This document shows positions 48,399-58,500 of a DNA stretch of 64,000 nt, in pieces (the first letter of the stretch is position 1; each line of letters opens with the position of its first letter). The DNA is from Epiperipatus broadwayi (Eukaryota > Onychophora > Udeonychophora > Euonychophora > Peripatidae), in contig JAQFVV010000014.1 in NCBI GenBank assembly GCA_028023455.1, positions 3,663,336-3,727,335 of the forward strand, written 5' to 3'. The notes beneath the pieces were generated by a model that had not been told where the DNA came from, searched no databases, and worked only from the letters and a program-made list of their open reading frames with translations. A program made the position numbers and the translations under genes.

Positions 48399-48485
48399 TA
48401 GATCAGAATTAAACTGCTAAACTATACATGATCTCCATTCTTTATGCTTACACAAACTGTTTAATACAAAGGCAAAACTCTCCAT

Positions 48486-49879
48486 TGTAACGTTTATTTA
48501 TATACGTTGCAAATATATTGGCATTTGGTAAAAGCTAAAAAAAGTAAAAGTAAATTTAGATTTTTTTTTGACTATAATTTTTTTTTTTTTAAAAAAAAAA
48601 AAACGTACAATGAAAGTTAAATTATTCTTTCATATTTTTTTTAATTAATTAGAAATAAAAGTTAGAATTGGAGAGAACAAAAGTCACAAATTACCAATCT
48701 AGATAAGAGAAAGTAAAAATATTTCAACTAATTAAAGATGGCAGAATTATGCTGAAAAAAATAAAGACTTTGTAACATAAATTTTATAAAGAATATATAA
48801 GATTATCAACGTATATTTTGACAAACAAAAGATATGTGCAGAAGTCTGAAAACTGGACCTCTAGTATAAAAAGGAGGGCTTTGGTTGAAGGAACATCTTG
48901 GTTTGCCTGATATTCTTTTGGTTGGTTTTGGATTAAAGAATCTAGACCACTCTACAATGAAAAAGTTCTTCATACGAGAGTAGACCGGAGCTTTAGCTGA
49001 CATCGTTACCGATGGACACCAGAGAAGCTTACGCGACTAGCCTATGGAACCAGCACCAAGATCAACTAATAATCAAAGGCCGTGAGCTCATTTTAACCCC
49101 GAAAAACTATGCATAGTTATCTACAACCAGCGTGAATTCACTAAAACTTACCAGTAAGACTACTTATTCCTGATTGTGACAAAATTAAACGTTTGCAAAC
49201 AAGTCTTAAAATAATCCTGATATAGACATTAATTTTCTTATTAAAGAGACTTTCATTTAAATAATTTTATACAAGATCTTGGAAGTGAATTGTAATAAGT
49301 GAACATTATTAAATTACTTTATCCAACTGTTTTTTATAAATTGATTCATGTTCTCTCCAGTTTAGTTAATTCGTAATTTAACTTACAAATATTTTTAGTT
49401 TGTTGGAATAAAAGAGATATTACTTTTATCAACCTTTTTCATTGTGCGTTATTAATAATAGTTATTAATTATTATTAAATTTATTAATATTATTTTAGTG
49501 ATGTTTAAATATATAATTTACCTTTGCCAATGTGTTCAATAAACCCAGGAATAATAATTTTAAAAAATAATTCTCGTTACGGTATGATGCAATACCAATT
49601 AGTTTAAGAGTATTTTCTTTTTTTTATTTGCGAGACATGCTGGCGACCGATTTCAGCGGTCTCTTTAGAATAAAAAGACCTGGTGCCCATATTAAATAAA
49701 TTAAAAGCTGATTTCGTCAATAGCATAATTCTCAACAATTAATAGGCCGAGTTTGATCAGGAAATATAGTTATGTTTTTAGAAATAGAAATACAACTTTC
49801 TTCTTTTCGACATAACTTGATCAACTCATGCACAGTTTATATTAGTGTGTAGAGGCCTAACAAAACAGAAAATGTTATA
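48486..49879 (+). repeat. 5' LTR
   Basis: 1394 bp; starts TGTAACG. Contains a TATA box, and an AATAAA at about 49540. The small minus-strand open frame conserved between both LTRs overlaps the TATA region and is probably chance. Confidence 0.85.
48865..48873 (+). promoter_or_regulatory. TATA box of the 5' LTR
   Basis: TATAAAAAG followed by a GGAGGGC stretch; conserved at 50999-51007 in the 3' LTR. The likely pol II promoter of the element. Confidence 0.6.
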
Positions 49880-49880
49880 A

Positions 49881-49900
49881 TGGCTTACCCAACTAGGGCT
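49881..49900 (+). promoter_or_regulatory. Candidate primer-binding site
   Basis: TGGCTTACCCAACTAGGG starts one base after the 5' LTR. It begins TGG as expected for complement to a tRNA CCA end and resembles a lysine-tRNA-type site with changes. Inference only. Confidence 0.45.
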
Positions 49901-50620
49901 TCAATTTAACAACTACAACCTGAGATAAGTTGTAATGATAAAGAATGTTACAACGATGACCCAAAGAAACTCACAGCCGGAAAATAAATAGTAATTTTTA
50001 AAAAATATATATATATAAAAAAACTAACTAATTAAACCCTGATTATTAAAATATAAAAAAATATTTTTTTAATATGACTTCCAGAAAAAAAAATATATGT
50101 ATATATTTTTTTGATATGTTTAAAAAAAAACATGATCGTGGCTGATGTAGACGTAAGTCACAAGTATTTGACCGGGTAGGCAGTTACTGAAGAGGAAAAA
50201 AACATAGCCCCGAGTCCTAGTACACAGTATATTAACATAAGACCACCTTTATATGTCCATCAGACTATTTCTAACAGGGATCCCAATAAAGGGGAAGGCG
50301 GATCAAGTTGGACAAAGTTGCCATAAGCCTGTAAGACTCAAAACGATGAGCAAGACTCATTTGTGCTTATAACTTGGGCTTCTTATCATTAATATTACAT
50401 TAAAGTGGAAAGAACACAGATGAATGTGAAATATTTTCCATTCCACCGTGTTAGACCTAAAAGTGGGCGTTAAAGCCGAATGTTGCTTGTTGAATGAGTC
50501 TACACGACATATCAGCATGCTATTACTACAAAAAAAAAACACGAATATAAATTTAAAAATTTAAGAATAAAATTAGTTGTAAACCCCTATTTTATTCTCA
50601 TCTCCTAGCGTTGGTGGTAT

Positions 50621-52015
50621 TGTAATGTTTATTTATATACGTTGCAAATATATTGGCATTTGGTAAAAGCTAAAGAAAGTAAAAGTAAATTTAGATTTTT
50701 TTTTGACTATAATTTTTTTTTTTTTTAAAAAAAAAAACGTACAATGAAAGTTAAATTATTCTTTCATATTTTTTTTAATTAATTAGAAATAAAAGTTAGA
50801 ATTGGAGAGAACAAAAGTCACAAATTACCAATCTAGATAAGAGAAAGTAAAAATATTTCAACTAATTAAAGATGGCAGAATTATGCTGAAAAAAATAAAG
50901 ACTTTGTAACATAAATTTTATAAAGAATATATAAGATTATCAACGTATATTTTGACAAACAAAAGATATGCGCAGAAGTCTGAAAACTGGACCTCTAGTA
51001 TAAAAAGGAGGGCTTCTGTTGGAGGAACATTTTGGTTTGCCTGATATTCTTTTAGTTGGTTTTGGATTAAAGAATCCAGACCACTCTACAATGAAAAAGT
51101 TCTTCATACTAGAGTAGACCGGAGATTTAGCTGACATCGTTACCAATGGACCCCAGAGAAGCTTATGCAACTAGCCTATGGAACCAGCACCAAGATCAAC
51201 TAATAATCAAAGGCCGTGAGCTCATTTTAACCCTGAAAAACTATGCATAGTTATCTACAACCAGCATGAATTCACTAAAACTTACCGGTAAGACTACTTA
51301 TTCCTGATTGTGACAAAATTAAACGTTTGCAAACAAGTCTTAAAATAATCCCGATATAGACATTGATTTTCTTATTAAAGAGACTTTCGTTTAAATAATT
51401 TTATACAAGATCTTGGAAGTGAATTGTAATAAGTGAACATTATTAAATTACTTTATCCAACTGTTTTTTATAAACTGATTCATGTTCTCTCCAGTTTAGT
51501 TAATTTGTAATTTAACTTACAAATATTTTTACTTTGTTGGAATAAAAGAGATTTTACTTTTATCAACCTTTTTCATTGTGCGTTATTAATAATAGTTATT
51601 AATTATTATTAAATTTATTAATATTATTTTAGTGATGTTTAAATATATAATTTACCTTTGCCAATGTGTTCAATAAGTCCAGGAATAATAATTTTAAAAA
51701 ATAATTCTCATTACGGTATGATGCAATACCGATTAGTTTAAAAGTATTTTTTTTATTTTTTATTTGCGAGACATGCTGGCGACAGATTTCAGTGGTCTCT
51801 TTAGAATAAAAAGACCTGGTGCCCATATTAAATAAATTAAAAGCTGATTTCATCAATAGCATAATTCTCAACAATTAATAGGTTGAGTTTGATCAGGAAA
51901 TATAGTTATGTTTTTAGAAATAGAAATACAACTTTCTTCTTTTCGACATAACTTGATCAACTCACGTGCAGTTTATATTAGCATGTAGAGGCCTAACAAA
52001 ATGGAAAACGTTATA
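50621..52015 (+). repeat. 3' LTR
   Basis: 1395 bp; starts TGTAATG and ends CGTTATA. Differs from the 5' LTR by scattered substitutions and a few 1-2 base indels. No clear polypurine tract precedes it. Confidence 0.85.
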
Positions 52016-52045
52016 CCATATAGTAACAGCACTCAGTGTAAGCCA

Positions 52046-52252
52046 ACTATATTAGCTAATAAAGCTTTGTGTCTAAAATAAAAATCCAACAATGTTTTTA
52101 ATTCAGGCTCATTAGCTTGTATAGTCATATAGATCTGAACTAAGAATGCTAAACTTAGTTCAGATCTATATGACTACACAAGCTAGTGAGCCTGAATTAA
52201 AAGCATTATTGGGTTTTCATTTTAGATACAAAGCTTTATAGTTAGCTAATAA
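52046..52252. mobile_element. Palindromic foldback inserted in H1 copy D
   Basis: Arms of about 95 bp (containing CTTAGTTCAGATCTATATGA and its complement, and AAGCTTTRT...TTAGCTAATA at the ends) around a five-base loop AATGC. The H1 arm is interrupted here. No HHR core is in it. Confidence 0.65.
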
Positions 52253-52313
52253 AGTAAAAGATGGCTGCTGGAAGGTTGCATAAGATCCTAAGATATAGGT
52301 GCAGTGCTCTCAG

Positions 52314-52372
52314 ATCCAATGTTTCTCACTGATGAAAACTACAAACTGGAAACTAGTCTGGGAATATTGGAT
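52314..52372 (+). ncRNA. Hammerhead ribozyme motif (H1 copy D)
   Basis: Outer stem I ATCCAA/TTGGAT perfect; inner stem I TTCTCA/TGGGAA (6 bp), differing from CCTCA/TGGGG of other copies yet still paired; core CTGATGA and GAA intact; stem III ACTAGT; cleavage base C. Stem II is decayed. Confidence 0.7.
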
Positions 52373-52490
52373 GAGTAGACACTAGATAGGAATTTTATGC
52401 ACAAGCCTTCCTGCATCCATTGATTACTCTGGCTTATACTGAATGGCACTACTATATGGAGAGTTTTGCCTCTGTGTTAGATCAGAATTA

Positions 52491-53649
52491 CATATATATA
52501 ATTGCATGTTTACATGTAGAATGTATTAGATTTCACTTTTTCTTTTGAAAATTTGTTTGATATACTATACCTAAATTCATCTGGAACTGCATGTTTAGGG
52601 ATGTAGAAATGAAGATTAATTACATTTGGTTAATTAGGTAAAATAACTAAATATTGCACATAATGTTGAGAAAATGTTATATCAAATGTATTAAAAATAT
52701 TTGACTTATTATTCTTATCTTAAATGGATAATAAAATGAAAAAGAAATGAATGTTCATAGAATGGAACTAAACTATATATAAAAAAAATTGGTATTCACA
52801 TCTGAAATGTTATTAGATTTTAATTTTGTTTAGAAACTTTCTATATATGCTACCCCTACATACATCCGGATCTGTTAATGCAAGTAATCATTTTGGCTAA
52901 TTAATCAAAATGTAGAAATCTATGTATAATCTTGGAAAAACACTATACTTAATTATATTAAAAAATATTTATAATTCTTCATTTATAGGAAATTAAAATA
53001 CAAATTATGATGGTATAGTCATTATTATCTATCACATTTGAGTAGTCAATTATTAAATTTGTAGCTTTGATAATTAATGAAAATATTCTTATTAAAATTT
53101 TATAAAATATTAAATATAACTTACTAACTCGGTGTAAATATGTGTTAAGAATATGAATGCATTGCTAAATATAAATATCAAGAGAGGACCATTCAAGAAT
53201 AATTGATTTATTTGTTGTTTAGGGAAAGAAAGTTGAAAAGTGAGTGAATACACAGTTGTTTTACTAACCTTCATATGTTCTAAAAAGTTACATAATTTGA
53301 TATAACAATAAGATTTAAAATAATGTCTAGAGTTTATCATTATTATTTGTTTATAATCTATATATAAATGAGTAAAATATTTATAAAAGCTTTGTCTTTA
53401 TGATTATAAATAATTTTGTTTGACAATTATGAATTTTATGTAAAATAATTTGGAAAAATGAAAATTTGTAATGTTCAAAAATGATTTTGATTTAATATAA
53501 AAAAATCATTTTTTAAAAAAAATTAACTAAAATGATAATTAGGAATTTTATCAATTTGATATATAACAGAAAATAAGTTTAAAATAGACAGTAAAACTTG
53601 TTTATGGATATACAAAAATGGGTATTAATTAACTTTATGAAAATAATTT
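52491..53649. other. AT-rich stretch, no gene seen
   Basis: Blocks at about 52500-52600 and 52790-52880 resemble each other and the 47.9-48.3 kb blocks (e.g. TTAGATTTCACTTTTTCTTT). Otherwise nothing. Confidence 0.4.
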
Positions 53650-53960
53650 GTATTTCATAGACTATTATGATGGAGCTGCTATGCTTCAGCTTTATATCAT
53701 TCTTTTGCAGCTATCTTTAGTATTATTTGTCTGTTTTACATTGATTTGGTGGTAAAACTTGGAAATAAAGTAAATATTGATTTATTATTTTAAAAAAGTA
53801 TCTGAAGATGTTAGTAGTCCAAAGAGAAAACTACAAATGAGTCAAGAAAAGCCTAGAAAGTTGCTCATTGGTGAATTCTTTGATTTTGAGTATATAAACA
53901 AACTTGTAAATTCTCATTCGATTGTTGTCAGTAATATGGGTGTGTGTGGGGTGTGTGTGT
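53650..53960 (+). repeat. Dispersed repeat, copy 2 (partner at 44.0 kb)
   Basis: See 44000-44300. An open frame here (53777-53974) runs into a GT microsatellite, so it is unlikely to be a gene as it stands. Confidence 0.5.
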
Positions 53961-54045
53961 GCATAATTTCATAGTTTATTTAAATATTTATAATTATTTA
54001 TACAAAATATTTATGCACTATTTATGAAAGTGAAATATACTCATT

Positions 54046-54285
54046 ACTAGATGGAGCTTACCAATAGCTCTAATCAAGTTTTATTTTATAAGTGCCAAAA
54101 GAGAAAGAATTCAAAATCTCTATCAGAAAGTCCCTATCTCCAGACCAATTGGTTTTGAGCTTATGCTCACCTCAGTGGAGCGCTGGGACTCTAGAAATTG
54201 GATCATTTATAAAATAAAGCTTCATTAGAGCTATTGGTAAGCTCCATCTAGTGATCATTTAAATGCAAGCTTAAAGCAAGTTACA
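54046..54285 (-). mobile_element. HHR foldback element of a second type
   Basis: ~240 bp. The arms share AGATGGAGCTTACCAATAGC and its complement GCTATTGGTAAGCTCCATCT, with a 3' (plus-strand) extension after the right arm. A 13-bp target duplication AAATATACTCATT lies at 54033-54045 and 54286-54298. The centre folds as a hammerhead on the minus strand. Same design as H1 (long arms, central HHR, ~13-bp TSD, one-sided extension) but unrelated sequence. Confidence 0.72.
54129..54190 (-). ncRNA. Variant hammerhead motif (A9 and G12 both changed)
   Basis: On the minus strand: outer stem I AGTCCC/GGGACT (6 bp), loop AGCG/ATA, inner stem I CTCCA/TGGAG (5 bp), CTGAGGT, perfect stem II GAGC/GCTC with loop ATAA, AAA, palindromic stem III ACCAATTGGT (10 nt), cleavage base C. 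All helices are intact, but core A9 is T and G12 is A. Loss of G12 predicts inactivity in the standard mechanism. Confidence 0.65.
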
Positions 54286-54298
54286 AAATATACTCATT

Positions 54299-54406
54299 TT
54301 TTTTTATTAAGTGTCATAGCATTGGCCAGGACACGAAACCGCAACCCAGGCAACTGCCTGCAAGTGCAAGGCAGTCGCGCTGACCTCTCGACCACCAATG
54401 CAAGAC
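54299..54406 (-). repeat. tRNA-derived SINE, copy 4
   Basis: Reverse orientation: T-run, TTAAGTGTCATAGCATTGGC, B-box complement GGACACGAACC-like, CTCTCGACCACCAATGCAAG. It abuts the TSD of the HHR foldback, and ATATACTCAT follows again at 54407-54416, so it used the duplicated site as its own target. Confidence 0.85.
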
Positions 54407-54416
54407 ATATACTCAT

Positions 54417-55295
54417 GTTTATACTATTTTTTTTTTTTAAATTTCATTTTTAAAATACAAGTTAAAAAGTTTGAAGTAAGGATAAAAAGGAAATACCATA
54501 GTTTTGAATTTTTGTGATAATTTAATAAATATAATTACAATTTTAAATTTTGGATAAAAAATTTAAGATTTATAATGAGTTTGTAATTATTCATTCTTGC
54601 TTAAAAAATTGAATGCATTAACAAAAAATTCATTAATTTATTTTTTCAACAATATTACAAAAATTATCCAATATTCTCATTATGTACATCAATTTATTTT
54701 TTCATATATATTTGGAAAGTTTAATATGATTTTTTAGCATATTTTCCTTTACAAAGTTATATTTCTAACAAATCTAGACCAGTATATTGATTTATAATAT
54801 TGAATAAAGATTTTAATACTAAGATTAAATATTGACCTACAAACTCAAATAACCATTAAGGGATAGTGGGAAAATGCTTAAATGCAGAAGAGTTAATAAA
54901 ACTGTAAATCAAAAAATAACTAGAATTATTAAATGAAAGGTTTAATGTTTAGTTTCAGTCCTGTCTTAAATTGGGAAAGTATTTAATTCTTCCATAGATC
55001 AATATTTTTTGCATCATCTCCTGGTGACAGTTTGATTATTGTTCAACATTTGATTTTAGTATTAAACTTTATTCTATATTAGAATTCAATAAATTAGACT
55101 TGATTTATCAGAAATATAAGTTTCCAAAAACATCCTTAAAAATAATAGTTAAATTTAGCAAATAAAAAAAAAACTGAAATTTATAATGAGAACAATAACT
55201 TTTTTCTTTTAAGCAATTACCTCAACACATGTATAAATTAACAAAATCTTTGTAAATTAAACTTTATTTCTAAAATCTCAACAAATTATTGTTAA
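54417..55295. other. AT-rich stretch, no gene seen
   Basis: Low-complexity; no supported feature. Confidence 0.45.
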
Positions 55296-55310
55296 GTCAT
55301 CATTAAGCTA

Positions 55311-55579
55311 TTAAACAGGCAAAACTCTCAACACAGTAGTGCCACCCTGTGTCAACCCGAGTAATCAATGGATATCAAAAGGCTTGTGCATAAAATTCCC
55401 ATCTAGTGCCTACTCATTCAATATCCCCAGATTAGTTTCTGGCTTGTGGCCTTCATCAGTGAGGAGCCTTGGATGATTACTCTGGTTATCACAGGGTGCC
55501 ACTACTGTATGGAGAGTTTTGCCTGTTTAATAACAGTTATGTGCTAGCATAAGAGATGGTAATCATGTGATGTTTAGTG
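55311..55579 (-). mobile_element. H1 foldback retroelement, copy E
   Basis: ~269 bp: left arm TTAAACAGGCAAAACTCTC, right arm GGAGAGTTTTGCCTGTTTAA plus the 5' extension on the HHR strand ending TTTAGTG. 15-bp target duplication: GTCATCATTAAGCTA at 55296-55310 and GTCATCATAAAGCTA at 55580-55594 (one mismatch). Confidence 0.8.
55416..55474 (-). ncRNA. Hammerhead ribozyme (H1 copy E)
   Basis: Core CTGATGA intact; inner stem I CCTCA/TGGGG; outer stem I ATCCAA/TTGAAT (one mismatch); stem II GGC/GCC with an A-A at its base; GAA; stem III ACTAAT (one pair lost); cleavage base C. Confidence 0.75.
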
Positions 55580-55594
55580 GTCATCATAAAGCTA

Positions 55595-58500
55595 CAAAAT
55601 TTTGTTTTAAAATTGCACTTATAATTATTAAAATATGTTGAAAACATGCTCAGCATGACTAAAATTAAAATTAAAGTTTAAATTATATAAAAGTCTAATC
55701 GTTTTTGCTAAATGTATATAACATTTAAATATTATTATTAAAATATTATAAAAATTTCACCCTACAGTTTTTTCAAGACATTACCAATTCTAGTTTTCTT
55801 TCTACTATTACCATGGATATCTTAACTTGTATTTTAAAAAATAAAATATACCCAAATAGAAATGTAAGTGTAATCATGAATAATTTGTTTTTAAATAAAT
55901 ATTATCTAAATCTTTTATAAAAATAAACATTGAAATAACCTACAGTAAATATATATATATTTTGCCTTTTGCTAATAACAATAAGAGGAAGTTTACTAAT
56001 AGTCTCACAAGTATATTAATAATTTTTATTATTAATATACTTCCATGAAGTGGCTTATGTCAAAACTGAGAGTGCAATAAGTTAGACACTTATCAAATAA
56101 ACTGTAGGAATTGATTATCTGTACAATGATAAATATATGTGCAAGAGATTATAGCCTAAGCCTCCTGATGAGTATTGATCTCAGCATAAAATATGCATCT
56201 TGGGGATCATACTTCTTTTTCACATGTTTTTGGTCACATGTTTATGATTACACCTTACCACAAGATGTTAAAAGTGGACAGAACTTGAGTGAGAGTGGTA
56301 TCGTGAAAATTACACTATAGAAAATTATTAAGTCTCACAAGTACTCTTGAAGCTTGAGATCAAAGAATCTACCAAAAAGTGGCATTATAATAGCACTATG
56401 GATGACTGCAAGAGAATGATGAAAAGCTAAAAAAAAAACACCAGCACAAGGCATTTTAATATCATGCACTTGAAAATCATTGAGTTGCAGTTTAATTTTA
56501 AACATTAAAATTAGTTGAGGTTTTAGCATTTAATAGTTAGTTACAGATCATTTTCGCAAATTAAATTATTGGCAAGCAAAGTTCCAATATTTAGCTTAGT
56601 AAATAATTGCCACAAAATATAAAGATCATGGTAATCTATATAAAAGCTAAATTCATCTCATACTATAGTCAGCATAAAAAAACTTCACTATGTATAATTG
56701 TATAACTAAAATGAGCAACCAGATATACCAAAAGAAGTAACTGTAGTCAATCTTATGAGTTTGGACTAGTTTATTTAACCCAGGAATAATGGAAGCAAAG
56801 TTAAATGATTGTGGAAACACAATGCTTTGTGAACTAGTTTGCCTAGATAAAAGCAATACAATATTTATTTCTGAGAATTTGATATTATTTTTCGCTAGAT
56901 AAATTTTACAAAGTGTTACTATTGCCAGGTTAAACTAATTCATATGTAATAATTTTGTTTTGTAATGTCATAGAAATAATTACTTATTTTATTATTGTTA
57001 GTATTTCTTCTAAACAAATATTTATGGAATAATAATATAAGGCATTATTATATTTATATTTGATTTTTAATCTTAAATGGATGGGGGGTGGCTTTTATTT
57101 TTTTATTGTTACTCATAAATTTCTTGAAAATTCCTTGATCCCAAAAGTTGTTGCAACCAGTGGGTAACACATCATTGGTTTATTTCATTGGATTTATGTA
57201 TGGGTTGTACATGTATTTTTAATAAGTAATAAAATAAGTTCTGGGACAATGTAAATTATATGTGACAAAAATAAGTCAAAGTGATTTTCAATAGTTAGAC
57301 CTTGCACTACTGTGCCATTTAAGTATTACATGTTCTTTTCATTCTTATGGGCAGGTTAATCTTTGCAATAAGTAATGCAAATTTCTATAACAATAAACTA
57401 TGACATATTTCTTAAATATTACTTTTATCTGATTAAAAATAAATTACTTCAAATTGAGTATGCATAAATATTTAACCTGGTGAGTAAAATACAAATAGGT
57501 CATAATTGGACTTATTTAGCAGAATAAAAGTGTCAAATTGTGAGTGTTATTTACTACCATATTTATTATATAATGGAGCAAAGTGGATAGTTAATTAAGT
57601 TTAGATATATAATATCTGAAACCATCCTCTAGCAATTTTTTACTTATCTTTAAAGTAATACTTTATTTTACTTAAATAAAAAAAATTTTTTTTCAATTTT
57701 AAATTACATTAATTTTATAAATTTATATGTTACTTACATTTTTAAATTGATTATTTATATATATTGATATGATATACTTTTTCAATTTTCAAAAATATAA
57801 TGGCATAATTGTACAATTTATTTATATTATTGTGATCTCTAAAAAGATCATAGAAATGATCAAACCATTGGGAGATGAAAAAGTGACACAGTAAATTTTC
57901 CTATTTTGTTGATTTCAGAAGCAAAAAATTTGAAGGATTAATAGAAAGAGTAATTTTTGAGTGTTATTTTATCTTTATTGTAGCAATACATAATATGAGT
58001 TTATTTCTAAGTTCTCAATTAATTTAAATGTAGGATATATTTACAATCCCTTGTATGGTTTGGTATAGTGATAAAGTAGTGAGATTCTAGAACTCAAGGT
58101 CCAAGCATTGCCCAGTTCTACCACTTCCATAAACCATTTGATTATTATGGAAAATTCAGAAAATAGGTTTAAATCATTATATTTCTACAGTGACTTTTTG
58201 ATCTCTTGAAAAATTACTGAATTGCAATTTTAAATCTAAGAGTTTAAATAGTTATAAATAAATGTCTTCATTATGAACATTTCATTAAGTGCCATGATAT
58301 TCATATTGAAATAGTTTTAGAAATGAAATTCATTTATTAATACAATGCTTAATAACATTGTAAAGTTTAATGGATATCATATTTTTATGCATGAAAGCAA
58401 ACAATTATGAAATGCAGAAAACACTTATCAATGTGAAATTTGCTTTCAAAATTATTATCATCATTCCAGCATCATTAAACTTTATAATTATGTCAATTAC

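Larger units (their letters stand above)
48486..52015 (+). mobile_element. Non-autonomous LTR retrotransposon (LTRs 1.39 kb, 741-bp interior)
   Basis: Two LTRs of 1394 and 1395 bp that look about 97% identical by eye enclose 741 bp without coding capacity. They begin TGTAAYG and end YGTTATA, the remains of TG...CA inverted ends. A 4-bp target duplication CCAT flanks the element (48482-48485 and 52016-52019). One base after the 5' LTR is a plausible primer-binding site. With no gag or pol it must have moved with an autonomous relative's proteins (LARD/TRIM-like). An older relative is the solo LTR at 1.8-3.2 kb. Confidence 0.88.
48412..52477 (+). mobile_element. H1 foldback retroelement, copy D, split by two later insertions
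   Basis: The outer boundary is a perfect 13-bp target duplication, TAGATCAGAATTA, at 48399-48411 and 52478-52490, over 4 kb apart. Only about 330 bp in between is H1: 48412-48485 (5' extension and start of the arm, ...GGCAAAACTCTCCAT), 52016-52045 (rest of the arm, ATAGTAACAGCACTCAGTG), and about 52253-52477 (HHR and right arm). An LTR retrotransposon fills 48486-52015 and a palindrome fills about 52046-52252. This fixes the order of events: H1 first, then the other two. Confidence 0.85.

Noticed and set aside
48806-51170. Two similar 65-76 residue minus-strand open frames, at first sight a duplicated gene
   Set aside because: Both lie at the same place in the two LTRs, across the TATA region and antisense to the element; similarity is explained by LTR identity.
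56155-56210. Further hammerhead on the plus strand (CTGATGA then a GGGGATCAT block)
   Set aside because: Stem II, GAA and outer stem I are not convincingly formed; kept only as a family relic.
58060-58150. Possible second tRNA-like SINE family
   Set aside because: A TGGTATAGTGATAAAGTAG stretch and a GTTCTACC end look tRNA-like, but the boxes are too degenerate and only one copy was seen.
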